Positions 14,955 to 17,286 of a stretch of DNA of 17,286 nt are shown here, in pieces. The number at the start of each line of letters is the position of its first letter. The stretch's first letter is position 1. A program made the position numbers and the translations under genes. Below the pieces are notes generated by a model. That model was not told the DNA's origin. It did not search any database and saw nothing but the letters and a program-made list of their open reading frames with translations. The DNA comes from Anaerolineales bacterium. Its GTDB lineage: Bacteria > Chloroflexota > Anaerolineae > B4-G1 > DUEL01. The stretch covers positions 1 to 17,286 of the forward strand of contig DQUX01000404.1 of the NCBI GenBank assembly GCA_015662065.1, given 5' to 3'.

Positions 14955-15512
14955 CTACCCCACCCTACCCGCCGAGACCACCCCCCCGTTCATCTCCTGG
15001 AAGCGGTCGGCAAACTCCCGGTTGCCAAACGCAAACGTGACGTACCCCCCTCCGAGGACATCGGGGTCGTAGCGCCGCACGTTCACCGCCCTCGAGACGC
15101 GCCGGTAGGCCGTACGGACCTCGCGGGTCACCCCGACGACAGGCACGAGCCACTGAGCCACCAGTGTCCCCAGCAGGGCGAGGAGAGCAAGGACCGTCAG
15201 ACCCCCAAGGAGATCGTCCATGGGAATCACCGGTGGGATCACTTCGGACGCCTGGAATGTGCCCAACGCGGCCGCACACAGGAGCACACTCAGGCCCAGG
15301 CCGATCAACAGGCTCGCTCTCCTGCGGCGGCTGGCGGTACAGGAGAGCCTCGCGCACCGATCACACAGGGGGAACGAAAGGTTCAAGAACCGCCCCTCGC
15401 GCCAACTGGAGCGAGATACCATCAGCCTCGCCGCCCCTGCCGGCGCTCCACACGCGCAACACATCCGGGGCATCGCATACCTATCCCGCAGACAGATTGT
15501 GACGATCTCCAC
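14955..15512 (-). CDS. Zinc-ribbon membrane protein, function unknown
   Basis: A 185-residue protein I cannot assign to a named family. It has an N-terminal zinc ribbon (Cys18/Cys21 and Cys50/Cys53, about 28 residues apart), two hydrophobic segments (about 66-84 and 99-125), and a C-terminal cytoplasmic part of about 60 residues (starting TREVRTAYRR) with the strand GGYVTFAFGNREFADRFQEMN. GTG 15512 has GGAGGA 8 nt upstream; ATG 15473 would start just before the zinc ribbon. It is the first gene of the probable zinc ribbon-amaP-scpB-DUF4332 unit, with a possible promoter inside the end of the upstream gene. Confidence 0.75.
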   Translation of the reverse strand: MEIVTICLRDRYAMPRMCCACGAPAGAARLMVSRSSWREGRFLNLSFPLCDRCARLSCTASRRRRASLLIGLGLSVLLCAAALGTFQASEVIPPVIPMDDLLGGLTVLALLALLGTLVAQWLVPVVGVTREVRTAYRRVSRAVNVRRYDPDVLGGGYVTFAFGNREFADRFQEMNGGVVSAGRVG

Positions 15513-15584
15513 CCCGCCCTTCCTCCGCCGGGCACCCGCTCCGCAACGTCGGCACCCTCTCCGCCTCGCCCATGTCGCGAAGCC

Positions 15585-15602
15585 GCCCGCCGATTGGCGG
15601 GC
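15585..15602 (-). other. Perfect 7-bp hairpin between the YfhO-like and zinc-ribbon genes
   Basis: GCCCGCC (15585-15591) and GGCGGGC (15596-15602) enclose a 4-nt loop, 38 bp after the stop of the YfhO-like gene. Read on the minus strand it is followed by GGCTTCG rather than a T-run. It is therefore an attenuator-like or leader structure rather than a clear intrinsic terminator. Confidence 0.5.
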
Positions 15603-15640
15603 TTGGCGACCTCCCGCGGCTCGGAACCCACGCGCTGGCT

Positions 15641-17286
15641 TCAGCCCGCACGCCGCCTATGATTATATACGCAAACCGCCAGAAGACCAAACAGCCCTGC
15701 CACCGCTGCCAGACTGATCCCTGCCCCTATCTCCACCGAGGACGGCTCAAAGACGAACACCACCCGATGGCGCCCGGCCTCCAGCCGGACAGCGCGGAAG
15801 AGGAGATCGGCCGTGAGCACCTCCACCTCCTCCCCATCCACCCACCCTCGCCAGCCCGGATAGTTGGCGTCCGTCAGCACCAGGTACCCGGGTGCGTCCA
15901 GCTCTACCTCCAACTCCACCCGCTCCGGCACGTAGCTCACCACCCATACCCTCCCCGGTCCTGCCTCACGCCGGGAGGATACCACCACCGCCCTCTCGCC
16001 CTCCACCACCGCCTCGGTGGTGGGGTCGAAGCCCTCCGACCGCATCCGCGCCAGCGCATCCCCTTTCCCTTCCACCTCCCATGCCTGGTGGACCACAAAG
16101 GCGCGCGGCAGCACGTCCAGGTTCTCATACACCTTCACATCGCCCGAGTGGACCAGCCGGAAGCGTCCCCGGTCGGAAAGCACCACCGATTGGAACGACC
16201 CGGTCCGCTCGTCGATCAGGCTCACCCCCCGCACCACCAGCCGGCCCTCCGGCAACGCGGCCCGCACCGTCACCGACACCGGCGACGCCGCCCCCTCCCA
16301 GCGCAACCGCGCCACGTAGTCGCTCCCCTCTGGCTGGCCGGGCCAGAAGTGGCCACCCACGGGGGCCTGGGCGTGGGCCACCTCCGGCCCGTACCCCCCC
16401 TCCGCCGTCTCCACCCCCGCCCGCAGGGTGAAGGTACAGACCGACCCGTCGGCAAAGCCCACCATCACCTCCCCCACCGGTGCCCTGTCCCCTAGCGACG
16501 CTGCCCCCTCCAAATAGCTCACCAGCCCCAGCGCCGTCGCCTCGAACGGCGGGACGTGGGCCACTGTCGCTGTCTCGCCCGCCGAGAGATCCGCCCCAAA
16601 CTGCAGGTCGTAGAACACGTCGTCGATCCAGGCGTCGAACACCTTATCCGTGATCACGTAGCGGACGTTGAAGAGGCTCAGCCACCGGCCGTCCGGCACC
16701 TCCGTCAGGTTCTCCCGCAGCCGTCCGTCCAGCGAGACCTGTCCCTCGGGCAGGAAGGCCTGCTGGAGGGCGAGGTAACGGGCCAGCGGGAGCACGCCGC
16801 CGTCGTAGCCATCTACCGCCGGGACCCGGAAGGCCAGGGGGAGGTTGGGGGAGAGAACCTCCCGGTGCTTGGCGGCGACGATCAGGTCGTAGAGGGCCTC
16901 AGGGGAAAGATAGGGGTCGTAGATGATACCGATCTCCGGCAGGTCACCGGGATCGAAGACCAGCCCCGAGAGGCTGAGGAAACGGTCCGGCGGCTGTCTC
17001 CCTTCCCCGGCCGCCAGCAGGTGCGCGGCGGCGGGCCGTAGGGAGGTATAAGCCTGGGGGGGCGTGGCGCGGGCCCGGGGCAGCGTCTGGGCGGAGAGGA
17101 GCAGCTCCACCACCATCAGGGCCGCCAGCCCCACCGCCGCAGCCCGGGGGCGGCCCCCTACCCCGCCGGTCGCCTCCGCGTGTGAAAACCACACCAGCCC
17201 CGCCCCCAGGGCCGCCGCCGCAAGCCATCCCACCGCCGTCACCGGTTCAACCCGCCCGCCCAGCGCGCCCCACACCAGGAGCGCCG
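15641..17286 (-). CDS. YfhO-family membrane protein, C-terminal part (runs off the window)
   Basis: The C-terminal 547 or so residues of a larger protein; the frame is still open at the window end, so the start lies beyond it. Visible parts are two hydrophobic segments at the start, then a long extracytoplasmic region with LFNVRYVITDK, PRAFVVH and the YPGWRGWVDGEEV...VLTADLLFRAVRLEAGRHRV landmarks, and one last membrane segment (starting about VEIGAGISLAAVAGLFGL) before a short basic tail. This pattern fits YfhO-type proteins, multi-pass membrane proteins related to glycosyltransferases and implicated in lipoteichoic acid glycosylation in Firmicutes. The N-terminal multi-pass part is outside the window. 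The substrate here is unknown. Confidence 0.85.
   Translation of the reverse strand, partial: ALLVWGALGGRVEPVTAVGWLAAAALGAGLVWFSHAEATGGVGGRPRAAAVGLAALMVVELLLSAQTLPRARATPPQAYTSLRPAAAHLLAAGEGRQPPDRFLSLSGLVFDPGDLPEIGIIYDPYLSPEALYDLIVAAKHREVLSPNLPLAFRVPAVDGYDGGVLPLARYLALQQAFLPEGQVSLDGRLRENLTEVPDGRWLSLFNVRYVITDKVFDAWIDDVFYDLQFGADLSAGETATVAHVPPFEATALGLVSYLEGAASLGDRAPVGEVMVGFADGSVCTFTLRAGVETAEGGYGPEVAHAQAPVGGHFWPGQPEGSDYVARLRWEGAASPVSVTVRAALPEGRLVVRGVSLIDERTGSFQSVVLSDRGRFRLVHSGDVKVYENLDVLPRAFVVHQAWEVEGKGDALARMRSEGFDPTTEAVVEGERAVVVSSRREAGPGRVWVVSYVPERVELEVELDAPGYLVLTDANYPGWRGWVDGEEVEVLTADLLFRAVRLEAGRHRVVFVFEPSSVEIGAGISLAAVAGLFGLLAVCVYNHRRRAG
15662..15690 (-). promoter_or_regulatory. Possible internal promoter for the zinc ribbon-amaP-scpB unit
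   Basis: On the minus strand TTGGTC (15690-15685), a 17-bp spacer and a perfect TATAAT (15667-15662) lie within the last codons of the YfhO-like gene, in an AT-rich spot of otherwise GC-rich DNA. The start would be near 15655, giving a leader of about 143 nt to GTG 15512 that includes the hairpin at 15585-15602. Confidence 0.45.

Overview
The window is GC-rich DNA with bacterial gene density, short intergenic gaps and standard -35/-10 promoters. The gene content suggests a Chloroflexota (Anaerolineae-like) genome or metagenome contig: a very large multi-GAF histidine kinase, a DUF4332 protein, a YfhO-type membrane protein, AmaP/ScpB, and palindromic intergenic repeats. The taxonomy is inferred from content and style; there is no rRNA or tRNA to confirm it.

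Layout. (1) 1-135: GC-rich hairpins. (2) 136-6862, plus strand: a soluble 1840-residue hybrid sensor histidine kinase (degenerate receiver, PAS, eight GAF domains, HisKA, HATPase), followed 10 bp later by an RlmI-type 23S rRNA cytosine methyltransferase. (3) 6863-7181: non-coding, packed with palindromes, including two 73-bp near-identical copies in tandem. (4) 7182-11688: the most interesting part, a probable molybdenum/tungsten locus. It holds a TupBCA tungstate-type ABC importer operon (minus strand), a separately promoted molybdenum-storage-protein (MosB-like) gene directly downstream, a convergent DUF134/zinc-ribbon DNA-binding protein, and, divergent from that, a bacterial relative of archaeal TiaS that lacks TiaS's C-terminal domains. 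(5) 11785-13270, plus strand: a membrane-anchored serine hydrolase of the class A beta-lactamase fold with its own extended -10 promoter. (6) 13312-17286, minus strand: DUF4332, ScpB, AmaP, a zinc-ribbon membrane protein and the C-terminal part of a YfhO-like membrane protein that runs off the window.

How the genes may work together. TupA would capture tungstate (or molybdate) outside the cell, TupB and TupC would import it, and the MosB-like protein would pack the oxoanion inside the cell using ATP. The DUF134 protein is the obvious candidate regulator: its transcript leader is a near-perfect hairpin made of repeated TTGACG/CGTCAA hexamers ending right at its Shine-Dalgarno. The TiaS-like protein sits beside it with a possible divergent, overlapping promoter, and its role in a bacterium is unknown. 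The grouping is visible in the sequence; the functional coupling is inference.

Domain and family calls were made by eye from motifs and remembered family patterns, without database searches.
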